Origin: Chondrilla cf. caribensis
Lineage: Eukaryota > Porifera > Demospongiae > Chondrillida > Chondrillidae
DNA: 64,000 nt
Direction of reading: 5' to 3'
NCBI GenBank assembly: GCA_964020155.1
Contig: OZ026558.1
Coordinates: 2,133,663-2,197,662, forward strand
The notes below the pieces were generated by a model. It was not told the origin of the DNA, made no database searches, and worked only from the letters and a program-made list of their open reading frames with translations. Below, piece after piece: positions 8,870 to 24,000 of this stretch. A program made the position numbers and the translations under genes. How positions within the stretch are numbered: the first letter of the stretch is position 1; each line of letters opens with the position of its first letter.

Positions 8870-10030
8870 TTAGTTTATGTCCACAGCTAGGTCTTGTAAA
8901 AATATCAGGTTAACATGTCTTGGTTCCAATGAGCTATACAAAAGGGTGCTTAATATTTTTCTCCTATACTCTCCCATACATTGAAACAATATTATTAAGT
9001 GTTGGTTACGGACCACACATATGGAGTAAGGAACTGTCTCATATGTTTGTTCATGTCCCTAGCTAGGTCTGGTAAAAATATCAAGCTGACATGCCTCCTT
9101 TGCCATGAGCTATACAAAAAGTGCTCAAGGTCTTTTCCTCCTATACATTATTCCTTTACTTTGAGAAATTATTAAGCACCTTATACACCAGTTAGAGTTA
9201 CAGACCACATATGGAGGGGTGCTGGTGGCTAATGAGGAGGATGAAGCTATACCAAATGAAGGGTCCCAGGTTCCATTCCTGGCACTGCTGATGATTTATG
9301 AGTTTTTTCCCTGCACCCCCCTACCAACACATGGGAAGAGAAGATGCAAAGAGAAGACCAAGGCCACCAAACTATGTATTAGACATTGTCTACAATCTCT
9401 GTGTGTATGTGTTTAGTTGTTGTATTGATTTGTGTATTTGTGGGTGCCTTGAAAAGTAGCCTTCAAGGCTGAAGGCTTCCCCACATTAAATAAGATTTCA
9501 AATCAAATCAAATCAAATCAAAATCAAATGGAAATGGGAATTGTTTCATATTATGTTAGTTCATACTCATAGGTATGTCTGGTACAAATATCCAGTTGAT
9601 ACACTTCCTTTTCCATGAGCTTTACAAAAAAGTGCTTAACGTCTTTTCTCTCCTATGCTTGCTTTACTTCGAAAAATTATTAAGCACCTTTGAATGTAGC
9701 TAGAGTTACAAACCACATACTAAGATGGGAATTGTTTCTGAATCGTAAGTTCTCAGCTAGGTCTGGTAAAAGAAATCAAGTTGACGAGCCTTCTTTCAAA
9801 TGGGCTATACAAAAAGGTACTTAGTGCTGTTTTTTCTACATTCTCCCATAATTATTATATTGAAATTATATTAAGCAACTCCGAATGTATGGTTACAGGC
9901 CACATACAGAAATGGGAATTGTTTGGTATAATTCATGTCCCCAGCCAGGTCTCGTGAAAATACCAGGCTGACACGCCCTCTTTTCCATGAGCTATACAAA
10001 ACGGTATTTAGTGTATTTAATTTAGATCAC
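8870..10030. repeat. Tandem repeat, unit about 180 bp, about five copies
   Basis: Units begin near 8870, 9050, 9560, 9740 and 9935. Each contains a version of AGCTAGGTCTGGTAAAAATATC, then GAGCTATACAAAA, then CTCCTATAC, then GAAATTATTAAGCA, then ACCACATA and GGGAATTGTTT. Units differ by roughly 15-25 percent by eye. No coding frame is kept. The second unit is split by the SINE at 9216-9527. Confidence 0.75.
9216..9527 (+). mobile_element. tRNA-derived SINE with target-site duplication
   Basis: The head has an A-box-like TGGCTAATGAGG (9226-9237) and a B-box-like GGTTCCATTCC (9269-9279), at the spacing of a tRNA-derived RNA polymerase III promoter. An unrelated body follows, then a 3' tail of AAATC repeats (about 9498-9527). 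ATGGA occurs directly on both sides (9211-9215 and 9528-9532), and the neighbouring tandem units give the empty site. This looks like a complete, fairly recent SINE. Confidence 0.7.
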
Positions 10031-10480
10031 ACTACCTTAATTTTGCATATAATATGGCAATATTTAAGCTTGTTAATTGAATTGTTAATTTAAATGTGTA
10101 TACTTTAATAATTTGAATTACACTGTACAGTATATGGAATTATCTATAGCTTTGGTAGTCCATACAATTTCAAACAATGTCGTCCCTTCTCAATTTTACT
10201 AAGTGTAGGGCCCGGGGTTCAACTTTATAATTTGTACCTCAAGCCACAATATTATGTATAATATAAGATACTTTACATGGCAATATCGAATAATAATAAT
10301 ATTATTGTAATGATAATAAACCCAACGTATGTATGTACAGGTAATAATAATATAGACTTCACTATGTAATGACCATAGCAATAATTAGAGATGATAATAA
10401 TGATATTCATCCACTGATGGTGCTGCTTTCCTCTATTTCTGTTCCCTGAATATTTGCGGGACAAATGACACATGTAAAAC

Positions 10481-12543
10481 TCACTCACTAGTGATGGCAA
10501 TAACAGTGCACTGTGTGTTGGGCTCACCAAACACATTGATCTCCAATGTTAAATGTCCCCTCAATCTCTCTCTCAACCTTGACAACTCTATTGGTGTGAA
10601 CAGTGAAATTATTCAGTTTCACTAATCATATGCAATTAAATGTGCATAGTACTCACTCTACAATAGCAGCATACTTGTCTTCAGTACTGTTAGGGTTGCC
10701 ATCCAACAAATGAGGAAACCCACTGCCACCTTCCATGACAACTTCTGTGTCTACAATGGTTTCTGTTGTGTTCATAAGCAGTTCTTTGGTGGATGCATAG
10801 AGTGGGTTGCCCTCATGCATTGAAACATAAACATTTTCTGATTTCTTCCGAATGGAACTGGGTAAAAGTAATAACCAGAATTGTACAATCTCGAATAACT
10901 TCATCAAAAAGGTATTTTTGTGGAAACATACTCTTTCTTCGTATGTTGCAGTCTTTTGCTAATTGGATTGACAACAGTAACCTTCTTCTTATGACACACA
11001 TCTTGGAAATCCTCTTCTTCGATAACATTTGTTTCAAACTCTTCACTTTTAGCCTGATATGTACATAAGAGTAGCTCAATATACCAACCATACAACTACG
11101 TACATTTGTATGCACATACGGTACGTAGGCTATACGAATGTACCTGCAATATGTATTCATCTTATACATGTATGTATGGTACATTTCATAAAAAAGGGAA
11201 CGTTAACCAGTGATAAGTTACCATTTATCAGGTTAACTTTAAATAGTCAACGGTTAAAAGTAATTTCTAAATCTCTGTGTACCGAAATCAGCCATTTTAC
11301 CAGAAAGAAGTTACCAGTTAAACGGTTAACTTTGTTACCTTTTTCATGGACTCTACGTAAATACAAAATATCACAAACTCACAGCAGTATAAGAGGAGCT
11401 ATTCGAATGCATCAAAGCTGAATCACTGTAGCTACCATCTTTCTGATAAGCTGCCGGATTAACATAGAACACTTCTTCTCCTATGAATTCCCTAAAGGTA
11501 CAGTAAACACAAAAATGTATTATATTTGTATTGTATTTATAAGTATAAATTGTATAGTATGCCTACGTGTATGTACAGTACACAGTGTATAGGAATACAA
11601 TGTTAACCAAAAATTTGTAACTTTGTTGCCTTTAATAGGTAAAATACCCACGAATGGTTATCAACTAATGGTTAATGTCAGACATTACATGTGTATTAAA
11701 CACCTACGCACATATGTAATTACCATTTATGTGCTACATGAGATTACGAAGGGACTGTGTTGAGTGTCGAGAAAGGTTTTATCAACTATTGCGAACAGTT
11801 CATGATACAGTCACACAGCAAATATACAGTGTGATTGACAAAAGCACTAACTGACAAACATTCTTGTACGTACTCATAATATACATAATTTTATTAGAAA
11901 TTCACATTTGGGTATCCACATATATATGCATATTTACACTCATGTAGAAAAAAATTAGCATGATGTTGTAGTACATATACTGTTGTGTACAATACATACC
12001 CTGTGCCTTGTCTGTCAATAAAACTGCCTGAAGCACTGCTTCGGGTTGAGAGCTCAAACATGAAATCAGCATCATGGTAGGGGCCTGTATAAAGATGAGT
12101 ATAAGTGATCGGATTCGCTCAATGAATTCAACATTTTATACATACGTACGTACGTACAGGTGGACATTTCTGAAACGGAATATTTTCTGAGATTGATCAT
12201 TCACCCACTAAACATACATACGTACTTTACATGATTTTGTGTTCTGATCAAACAATCTGAACTATGTATGGTTTCCATTGCTTTTAATACGTACGTATAT
12301 GCAGATCACTATATGTACCTCATACTATTGGGTTGTTTTCTCAAACCATAAATATCAGATATTACACACAAAACACATACATACGTATGTATCTGTACAG
12401 ATACGTATGTACGTACACCACATTCTAAGAATGGCTGTGCATACGACATGAACAGATATGAATGGTACATACCTTTAGGATCATCCTGAACACGTACACT
12501 ACCACTGTGTCGCACAATGAACTGTTTTTCCACAATCTTTCGT
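10481..12543 (-). other. hedgling: Hedgling exons 22-27: cytoplasmic tail
   Basis: Six short exons encode about 227 residues without a known enzymatic domain. Several tyrosines sit in SH2-docking-like contexts (FYVNP, VYVSM, LYAST, KYAAI). One acidic stretch (NVIEEEDFQD) is followed by a basic one (KKKVTVVNP). The stop is TGA at 10481-10483. Exon 23 (12000-12084) is the piece found again in the decayed copies at 6.6 and 7.6 kb. Confidence 0.75.
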
Positions 12544-15500
12544 CTGAAACACAAGTCAGTGAGAAACAATGGTTATTGTTTATTGTTTTATTTAAAGGAA
12601 ACATACAAACATATTGTCACAACACTGGTGCATGTCAAGTAAACAGGACTGCACACATATACGCACACACATACCTCTTCTTGCTGCAATAAATACAACA
12701 AGCCAACACAATGCAGGCTACAACCAGCATAATAGCAAGCAGAGCCCCAAATAAGGCGCCAGCCCACACTGGAAAGCTTTCAGTTGCATCTAGAGAATTG
12801 GAATAGTGATACGAGGTTATTTGTCACAGTGCCATGTAAACACTTTAAAAGTAACCGCATTCAATATACGTACCTTCAAGGGGATTTGTTCCCGCTACGT
12901 CAGAATCATTGTTTGCTCTTTCAATGGTCAATACTCTGTATTCAGTTCTATTGACATACAGTGTTGTCTGCATTCGCAGGATATTTAGGATGTCATCTGC
13001 TGGTATGGACACATTACGATCGTCCAACATGTAGAAATCACAATGAATCCTATTGTAAAGAAGAATTGTAGGATAAATGTCACAACATACGTATGTATGT
13101 ACGTATACGTTGCATATGTATGCATGTATGCATACACATACGTATGTATGCATGTACTCTAGTATACTATGTACATACGCATATACGTATGAACAATTTC
13201 TTGGGACATACCCTCCACTGCTGATATTTTGTGAAATGGGCTGGTCTGGAGCACTTGGAGTGTAACATTCTGTGAATAAACTGTTTTGTACCAAAGCATT
13301 GCAGACTGCAACTTGGTCAGTTTGAGGTATTTCACTTTGGCTAGGGCATATCAATGTGAAATCGCAGCTCACACCATTGGCAGAGACAAGACGTGGCACA
13401 CACTTGTCCAGGGAACCAATTCTCAAGATATTCTGCAAGAGTACAAAAACTTATGATTACTACGCATGTTTTATCACAAAAAAGGGAAAAATTGACTCAC
13501 AATTGTATCCGAGATAATGCTCCTGATGACGACTTCAAAGTCATACACAGTGAAAATGCTATAAAGTTCTGAAGAATTCCACGTCCTTGTGCTGGCGGTA
13601 ATGTCTCCCACAGGTACGTATCCTCTGGCTAATCGATAAAACTCTCTGTTGATGGTAACTTTGAAATAGTTAGGTGGGGAGCAAACAAAACCAACTGTAC
13701 TGAACTGAGATGGTGCACAGAGATGATTGGTCGGACAAGAACCAAGTTTACAAACATCGGAGATCAGTTCACAGCTTCTACCTGTCCTGCCTGGAGGACA
13801 GATGCAGCCATAGAGCCCTCCATTGTAGTGACAAATGCCATTAAACTGACAGGGGTTGTTGGCAGGTGTGCATAGTTCAAAGGGTGTTTCACAGAACTCT
13901 CCAGACCATCCCGGCAAACAAGAGCAATATGACGAATTCCCTTGTGGAAAGCATCTTCCGTAATTCTTGCAAGGATTAGGGAAACATGGACCAGATTCAC
14001 AAAGGCCCTCAGATTGGTATTCCAAAATGGCAGGTGTAGCCGGACTGCCATATAAATTTGCTACTTCCTCCTATAACGATAACAGGATGAAAATATATGA
14101 ACTCAGAAAAGAAGGTGGCAATTAAAAGGTACGTACTTATGTTTAGAAGTAATGAAACAATATCTACTTCAACACGTACAATACTGTGTACCGTACCCTC
14201 CATTTTACCTGCTGCATGCATGAATTACGTCATGTCCATGTACAATTGCTAATGTTTATGATTATAACACTTTCTAAGTAGATATCATAATAATAATATT
14301 ATGGCTTAGAACGACAATGGTCTAATCCTCCCAATACCAACTTCGCATCTAAACATTAAAGACAAATGAATACCTGAAAGATCAGGGAAAAGAATGTGTA
14401 GACTAGGAATAAATAAACACTAGCCCATATTCCCTGCTGTGTTGTCCACACATATTATGTACACACAAAAATCTCTTAAGCCATACCACAGTAAGGCAGA
14501 AACAGCATACACAATAACTAACCAGGTATACTTCTATGCTGAACAGCTGGCAGTAGTGCTCAAAAGAATAGTTGGATACTTCAATATCCAGACTGATCAG
14601 TGAAGCTCCGTCTGCGGTGAAAAATATAATTTGTTATCTCAAAACAGTATGTACGTACGTACATAAGCACTGTCGGTTGACAAACAAATTAACGTACGTA
14701 CATGTGTACATATGTGATACAACAATCAATAGAGATAAGGGTTACCACACAAAACACACACACACACACACACACACATGCACACACGCAATGTATTGTA
14801 CATATTAATGTTAGTACAATAGGTACGTACGTAAGTATGTATGCATGGTAAACAAACATACGTCATTATCAATATCATTTGTAGCAATACATACGTACGT
14901 ATGTACGTGTGTACATTCGTATTATGTATAGGGGCTATATATGTACGTACATATGTATGCATACCACAGTCATGAAATGGAGACACAATTGTAGTGTATA
15001 TCCATAATAAGTATTAGTAATGTCCCTTCCACATGGGATGTGCAGCTAATACAGTCACACTTTCAATCAATCACCGAGGGCCTACTAGTAGTATTTTTCA
15101 ATACCAGAATGTACAGCCAAGGTCTTAGCAAAGAATACTCATATCTCACTCTCTCTTATTAAAGTGTGTCACATACACGGCTAGACACATACGTATGCTG
15201 TATACACATACGCTCGTATGTATGTACAGATCATTGTGTTATTGCTGAAATAACTCACAATAAACACTTAGTTCCGTCGATTGTGAAATCCTGCGGCCTC
15301 CATCCAATATGGTAACTTCGCACGTGTATGAACCTTGAGATTCGAAGTCCACATTTTCAATTGTATAATAAACCGCTCCATCACGGACATTGCCTGTTTG
15401 TTCTCCATCACTCAATTCTCTACCGTTGAATAGCCATCGATGACTAACTGCAACACGTTTGGGATTGATAATCCAGCATGTGAAGGTGGCGCTCTGCTGG

Positions 15501-18500
15501 TAAAGTACTGCTCTATCTGACGATACTTTCAGATACGGAAGAACTGTGGAGAACATAAACGTACAGACTGTAAACTTTGTACTTTTCTTTCAGTATGTAC
15601 ATATTAGTAGGTACATGTACGTACGTATGTATAGTACTGTAAGTTGCTTAATGTACACATTTGTATACACAACTCACCGTAAATCTCAAATACCAAATTT
15701 TCTGACTGCACAGAATCTGTATCTGTATGAGCAACTACGTAATACAAGCCCTCATCTGACAATGTCAAGTGTCTCAAAGCCAAGGAAGGTTGTGTGCTAC
15801 AAGTCAGTAGCCTGGAATCTCTGTACCAGCAGTACTCTCTAATGGGCAACACACCAATGGGAGTAGCTCTGAACTCAGCCCAACCGTTCATCTCCAAAAT
15901 TCCAGACACACCTATCTCGACTCTACACAGTGTCAATAGTTGCAGGTATGCCTGAGGACAAGATGGGGAGTAACATGCTCAATTGTGAAACACAGAAACG
16001 TGAGAAAAACACGCTATTGTTGATACACTTTGCTCTTAGGTAGTATACACTTGTATGGATGCGTGTATGTATGTAAGTACACAAATACTGTACCTGTGGC
16101 AAAATCCCTGCAATTTCGAAATGAACCAGTTGACAAGCAAATGCAAAGTTGACTTCAATGATAGCTTTTGACGATAACCCGGATAAATCCGTAACTCTGA
16201 TGACGGTGGCAAAGTCTCTACGTAGAACATCCCTGGAAACATTGGAAGTCAAAATGTAGTCCACAGGAGATGCCACATTAGTATTATCGGCATCACTGGC
16301 ATTAAGCTCAAGTAGCTTGATGGGATCGTTCTCAGGTATAGCAGAAATCCTGAAAGCCCTGCTTCCAACAAGAACTGGAGGGTTGTCGTTGACATCATCC
16401 ACGTTCACAGTAGCCGTTGTAATGGTCTGTTTTTCACCGTCACTTGAAGCAATCTTTAATGTAAACGAACGCTGCTTCTCATAATCCAGTGGCCTGTTCA
16501 AGTAGAGAACACCGCTGAATGGTGTCAGAGCAAATATCCCATCTTCGTTACCGTCGATTATCTCAAATGTAAGTTCTCCAAAAGAGCTGAGGTCGTTATC
16601 CACTGCTGAACAAGTCAGTAAATCACTGCCAACAGCTGTGCTCTCAAGAACATTGGTCAAACAGTCAGATTCGAACACAGGGCGATTATCATTGACGTTA
16701 TCCACAAAAATGGTAATCACTGTTATGGCTCTAGTATTACCATCGAACACGCTCACACTAGCCGATACCACTGACATTTGCTCATAATCCAATTGCTTCA
16801 GTGTGTACACATCACCTGTGACCGGATCTACAGTGATGTAAGTGGATGGGATCAAACTGTACGTCAGTTGTTGATTTGCAGGGCCATCACGATCTGTTGC
16901 ATTAACATTCAAAATGGTGGTCATGGGTGGTACATCCTCACGCAAGTGCATGGAGTAGAATTGCTTTCCAAACACAGGTCTGTTATCGTTATAGTCCAAA
17001 ATGTTGAAAACAACCTGCACCTCGGAACTTCTGGGCGGCATCCCACCATCTGTTGCCACTACTATAAGGGAAATTTGGTCCTCTTCTTCATAATCAAACA
17101 ATGTTGATGCAGTGATATGTCCGGTTGTTGGATGAATGGAGAAGGAAACTCTAGAGTTGGTCAAGGTGTTGCCGTCCTTGGAAGCCACTACGGATTGGCT
17201 TTCAATGAAGTAGAAAATTCTGGAATTAGACCCTCTATCAGCATCCGTAGCAGATATGTATGCTATAACAGAGTTTGTGACATACTCGGATTCACTAATT
17301 TCGAATGTCATCACGGAATCTGGAAACAATGGTGAGTTGTCATTGACGTCCTCTATGGTCACCGTTACCGTGGTTGTTATCCAAAGAGGAGGAGTGCCGC
17401 CATCATTTACAGTGATAACAAGCTGACAAGATTCTATGCGTTTCAGCTCTGTTCCATTTGAAACGGTAATTACACCCGTCGATCCATTGATTTCAAAAGC
17501 AGCTTGACACATAGTCGGATAGGCAAACATCGAATAAGTTATGGTACTATCGGAATCAACATCAGTTGCATTCAGTTTGAATACTTTGTCACCGGAAGAT
17601 GCATTCTCATGTACACTCAATCTGTATGGACCCTCTGGATTCAACTGAGGGTAATTGTCATTAACATCTTCAACTGTAACAGTGAAATTACAGACTAGTG
17701 GAGGTAGCAAGGAACCAGGAGAAGAGATTTTCGATGTAATCAAGAAAGGATCAGGAATAGCTTCCTTATCCAGTACACCCTCCAGTAGTAGCCTGGTACT
17801 GGGTACGTCATACACTACGGTCACTTCTGGAGTGGCATGAACCAGCACAGAAACAGTTATATTGCTCGAGCCGAAGTAGTTAGTCACAGATATAACGTCC
17901 AATTCAGCCAAAACAACTAAGCCGACGCTGTTTTCCACAACAGACACGGATATGGTCCCACTGGAGAAGAGTGGAATTTCAACATCGTTGTTGAGTGTCC
18001 GGATTATTATTTGCGTAGTGGAGCGATGCTTTCCGTCAGTGACTGATGCCTGGAGAAGATTGAATCGTCGTGGTCGTGTTGAATTGATAGCTGGAGACAA
18101 CGAAATAAACCCTGTTGTGCTGTTTATCAGGAACAGACCGTTTTCGTTCCCCTGAACAAAGCCGTATGTCAATTGCACAAAACCTCGTCTGACAGACAAG
18201 TCAGTATCAACAGCTGCTATTGTGCCAATACCTGCTCCAGGGCGAGCATTCCTGGGAATGGTGAAATTATACAGACCTTGCAGAAAGTAAGGCACCTCGT
18301 CATTTTCATCAATCACTCTGATACACAGGTCGATGGAGTCCGATAAGACAGCTCCGCTATTCCTGATGGACGCTACTATCCGTAACTGATAGAAGTCTTG
18401 TACTTCAGCATCAAGAGCCTTGATAATGGTGAGGTCTCCATCCTGCTCATCGATTACAAACTCATCACTACAAATGTAAGAGAGAAGAAATCCATCAATA

Positions 18501-21025
18501 TACGTACATACATATCGGTCAATAATATACACTTGTACATATGTACGTATGTGCGTGTGCATGTATTATATCTATTGTGACTTACTGATCAGCTTGATTA
18601 GCAATCAAGAAGAAGACATCATCAGTGACTCCATTTGCGATTGTCGCTGTCCATACAAGACTACTAGCTGGTGCCGCTTCAGAGATATTGATGCAGCCGT
18701 TCACAGTGCTCAATTGTGGAGGGACATCATTGACATCTATCACGTTGATCTTTATCTGTGCTGATGACTGCAGTGGTCTGTCACCTACAGAACCATGTGA
18801 CATACATTCTTAGGTATCAGTCCACACAAGGATTTTGTGCAGTAGCCACAAACAGCCATTACGTAATACAAACAACACATGCATACATACATACATACAT
18901 ACATACATCAATCTAAGCTATACTATATGCAAATATATTTACATATGCATATGTACTATAGAATCGATATTATGTACGTACGTACGTATGTAACCATGTG
19001 TACTCAACACAGTGCCTACAACCAACATGTAACCACACCCACCTTGGTCTACAGCTATGACGGTCAATATGTGCACTGTTTGCTGCTCATAGTCCAACCT
19101 TCCTTCAAGAACCAGTTCTCCTGTATCTGGAGTTATGCTGAACACTGAAGTGTTCTGCAATGAGTACACGATCATCCCATTGGATCCACTGTCTCCATCT
19201 ACGGCTGTTATTGTCCCCACTACGGAGTTTGGGGAGAGAGATTCCTCCAAATCAAAAGAGAACAAAGCGGACGAAAACATGGGATGGATATCATTGACGT
19301 CATTAACAGTCACAGATAGTGGCGTTCTCACAGACGCTCCCCCTCCATCTGTAACCAGGACATTGAAAACAAACACATTGTCTGCCAGCGAGTCGTAGTC
19401 GACAGGATCATTCAAAGTGATCGTACCCTGGTCATTTATCGAGAAAAGAGAACTCCCTATCAACGAATAATATAGCGAGCCAAAGTTGAGAAGATCTACA
19501 TCGTAAGCAGGCATCTCAGCTATGATTGCACCAGACAAAGTGTTTTCAGGAAAATCAAAGGAGCAATTCATACTCTGAGTGCACGGAGGAATAAACATTG
19601 GTGGAGAATTCACGTCAACAATACGTAACGTCAGGTTACGGTAAGTAACAGAAGGAGGGTTAGCAAGATCCCTTGCTACAAGGGTCAAGGAAGCCGAAGA
19701 TACTTCAGATGCATTGAAGAGTACTCTGGTGGTTAGTTTCCATGTATTGGGAGAACGTCCATCTGGAGACAGGTTGAAAAAGGCGAAATCTAATGTTTGC
19801 TGTAACGACACCTCAATTTGACCATTTGTACCCTCGTCCAGGTCCCTGGCTTCAATGGTGACTACTGTGGAACCTATGGAAAGCGATTCCCTCAAGTCAA
19901 CTACACCCACTAGGTTAAGAAATTCTGGGGCGTAAGAGTTGATGTCCAAAACTTCCACAATTACCGTGGTATATCCTGAGTAGGTCTGAGACCCATCAAT
20001 AGCGAACACTTGTAAACTATAACGATCCACCAAAGAGGACGAAATAGATTTAGCCAATGAAATAGTCCCATTCAGTTGATCAATTGAAAATGTATCCCCG
20101 TCATTTCCAGATTCAATACGGTAATGATATCTGAAAAGGAATAAAGACACCAGTGACTTTACATAATAGCACTTTGGCATGTATAATATGTTGCATAAGT
20201 ATATCAAAGGGAAAGTGTGCTTGCATCCACAATGTACCACTCTTCTTGTTGATGTACACACACTTCCCTTTGATGTACTCACTTCCCTTTGATGTAGCAC
20301 ACTGTGTTAATTGTTTATGATAAAAGTGTGATTTTCTATTAACCTTTCAATTGTTGTGTAGTTATCACCTAACAATTTTAGTTCATACCCAATACATAAT
20401 AGTTGTAGCTTCCCTGGGTGTACTACTATTACTATGTACCTATGAACGTACGTATATACCTATATTTATACTTACGGCATCTACGTATGTATGCATATAG
20501 ATTCTTCGACTTCAAAATTCGATTCAAAATTATGTGAAAGAGAAGTTTGTTACTTTTAAACAGTTTCATTATCAGCATCCTCAACACATGGATTTTCAGA
20601 GGAGGGAAAACCTTACAGTGTCGGGAACACTAAAACAAGGTCCTGGATTGAACACTGCTGTCAAAACCTCCGTATTAAAACTATGACAAAGTACAATATT
20701 TTCAAACATTCCCAAAGACTCAAAGATTTTCCTTTTACCTGAAGCTATGTAGATCAAAACTCTTACCTACTTTAAAATCTAGTGACTTACGTACACATCT
20801 AAAGACTGCACTAACTTACGTACATACGTACGTACAATAATCGTACTCACCTGAAATAATCCTGGTACGGTGATGTGACTACTCCAACAAGTGAACCCAC
20901 TGTGGTCTTACGAACAATGGTGAATGTGAAATTCCCCGTAAATGGTTCTCTACAAGCTGAATATGCGGAATAGACTGAATGTATACTAAACATCTACTAC
21001 AGTACATGTACATATACATACATAG

Positions 21026-21069
<44 letters not shown>

Positions 21070-24000
21070 GTATTAGTACCTATAAACATACGAATGAGTG
21101 TATGTACGTACGTACACACTTCACATACACAAAGTTGTATTAATACAGAAATACATATGTATGTATGTATGTACATACGTATGTACTTACCACAGACTAA
21201 TAGTTTGGCCGGTTCTGAAACGGAAGTGCCAGCAGCATTTGAGGCGATGCAACTGTAAACTCCTTCATGGGATTCCAAAACTCCATTAATGGTGAGCTCG
21301 GAGCCAGAGATTGAAATTCTTGAGCTGTTTGTCAATGCGCTACCATCTTTGGTCCAACGTATGGTGAAGTTAGTAGTGCTGAAAACTACACACTCGAAAA
21401 CTGCTACAATGCCTGTAGCAACGGTCATATTCTCCAACGGTTCAATAATTGGTGGACCTAAAAAAGAATGGCAAAGACATAATCAATGTACACACATACA
21501 ATGATACATGTAGGAGCATGTAATTGATCACCATAAACAAAGTACATGCTGTACATAAGTACTTACATACATGCCATAGTATGTACATACGTACGTACAT
21601 GTGAGTGATGTCTACATAAAATATACGTATGTACGTACATACATATGTAATATAAAGAGGAATGGGATTAAACTTGATGTAAGAATCTGTAGGAGACTCA
21701 CAAAAACTACAAACACACATCTATCTACGTACGAACTCCTAAATGGATTACTTGCCTACATAAAAATGTAGATACTTACGTATGTACTGTATAGATCATG
21801 AGGTGTGAAATATGTGAAAGAATCTCAAAGAGAAATGGGATTAAAATTGATGCAGGAATCTGTAAAAGACTCACAAAAACTACAAACACAAAAGTTTTCT
21901 TACCATGCACAGTGAGCTGCTTTGGGGTCCCTGAAAGCCTCCCTGCGTCATTCTGCACCTCACAACTGTAAATTCCTCCGTCGATATAGGACACATTCCG
22001 AAGTGTAAGTAGACCACTTGTACGCGACGACTGAAGCAGTTTGCTGTCCTTGTACCAATAGTACGTGAGTAGTCCATTGCCTTCGACATCACAAGAGAGC
22101 TCAACATTGGAACCAACTGTCACTGTCTCTGCCAGTTCAAAATCCACCGCACACAGTGTGGACAAGCTCAAAGCACCACTCTGTGGGTGCACTTGGAAAA
22201 ACACATGTGCACAGGTGAATTGCAACATTACACGAATTGTAATGACAGAAAAAGATGAGCTCGAACCAATGCTTGCACATTTGATGGTGAGAAAATGTAC
22301 GGATGAGCTAATGTCAGAACTCGATTTTGTCTCGATTAGGGTGAAAACCACATTGGGAGGTACATTAGGTTCGTCATCATCAACAGCTGTGAGATTATAA
22401 ATATCTTGCTGTGAGGGTGAGTGTACAGTGATATCACCAGGTGGTACAATCTTTGGTGGGTTGTCATCAACATTCACAATGTTAATGGTGACATTGGAAG
22501 ATGCAGTGAAGAACCCGGAACCAGAACCATCTTGAACGTATACTTCAAAATCATATCTTGCTGCAGACTCATAGTCAAGAGAAGCATTAGTAGTTATCTG
22601 ACCATCATTCAGTCCGATAGCAAAGGGCAAGTCGCTGGGGATGAAATACCGCAGGAAACCGAGTGACACGGAATCCAAATCTGTAGCCTCCACATTTCCC
22701 ACCACAGTGCCTGTGTTCACATCTTCACTGATGTTAAAGGTGTATCTGGATTGGGAGAACATCGGTTGGTTGTCGTTTACATCCAGGATAGTGATGTTGG
22801 TGAAGGATTGGGTGGAAAATCTGCCATCAAAAGCAGTAAGCACAACTCGGATTTGGTTGTCCTGTTCAAAATCGAGATGACTATCCAGAATCAAGGATAC
22901 CATTGCGCCTGACTGATTGAGGAGAAACGAATAACGAGGTGGAATCACTGTTAGGTTGTATCTGACATTATTCAAAATTCCAAAATTGTCTTCATCAGAA
23001 ACATTGAATGATGATACCGTGGTGCCTGGCAATGCACTTTCTAAAAGTACAACATCTGAATTGGTCGGTGAAACCACTACAGGTGAATCGTTTACATCCA
23101 CAATGTTCAACTGAAGGATGGTGGTAGACGTTTGCACTGGGATTCCCGAGTCACTAGCCACTATTGTGATGATGTAGACAGATGCTACTTCATGGTCGAT
23201 TGCATTTGAGGCATACACAATTCCATTGTTGCTGTCTATTTCCACAGGACAATAGGATGATGACACCAATACACAGCCTATGTCTGTAATCCGAAATGTC
23301 GACATGTTGCAGAAATTATAACTAACACAAGATCTGATGGAATATGTTATTTCAGCATTGGAGCCAGAGTCACCGTCACTGGCTGAGAATTCCGTTATGG
23401 GCATCTTTATCGAGAGCCCTTCCCTGACTGATATGTCCAAGGGATTGGAGTTGTGAAAAGCTGGTGCGTTGTTATTAACATCTACGACGGACACTACACA
23501 GTTGACGGTTGTTCTCAATGAGCGACTGTCATTTCCAAAGTCAAACGCAGATACAAGCAGTTGGTAGATACACTGCTGCTTATCGAGTAGTCCGCCTGCT
23601 CCAATAACCAAACTCCCATTGGAATGAAGTGTAAAACTGGGACCTATGCAATTGGAGGAGGTCCTAGTTACCAACTGGAGTACAATGTCCGTCCATCTTG
23701 CACTATCCCTGTCAGTAACAGAAGCTGTGAACAAAACACTAAATTCACCGACATCTTCAAGTACTTCCAACTTGGACGGGACACCAGAAATAACAGGATG
23801 GTTGTCATTGACGTCAGTTACGTTGATGAATACAGAGATATTGACATAAAGATCGGAACTGGCAGAGTTGTATGCCTGAATCAGAACATGATAAAAAGAT
23901 TGGTCTTCGAAATCCAGAGGAGACTGGACTTGGAGCTGGCCTGTCTCAACTCCAACAGAAAACTTCTCACTCCCAGGACTCCTGAACAGTCTGAATCTAT

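Noticed and set aside
10489..10540. Alternative internal Hedgling exon reading SMCLVSPTHSALLLPSL
   Set aside because: It needs further downstream exons that I cannot find; the terminal exon 10481-10577 ends in a stop, fits the phase and reads more like protein.
20193..20285. Foldback TATCAAAGGGAAAGTGTG / CACACTTCCCTTTGATGTA in intron 11
   Set aside because: A stem of about 18 bp is real, but no target duplication or other copy is visible, so its nature cannot be decided.
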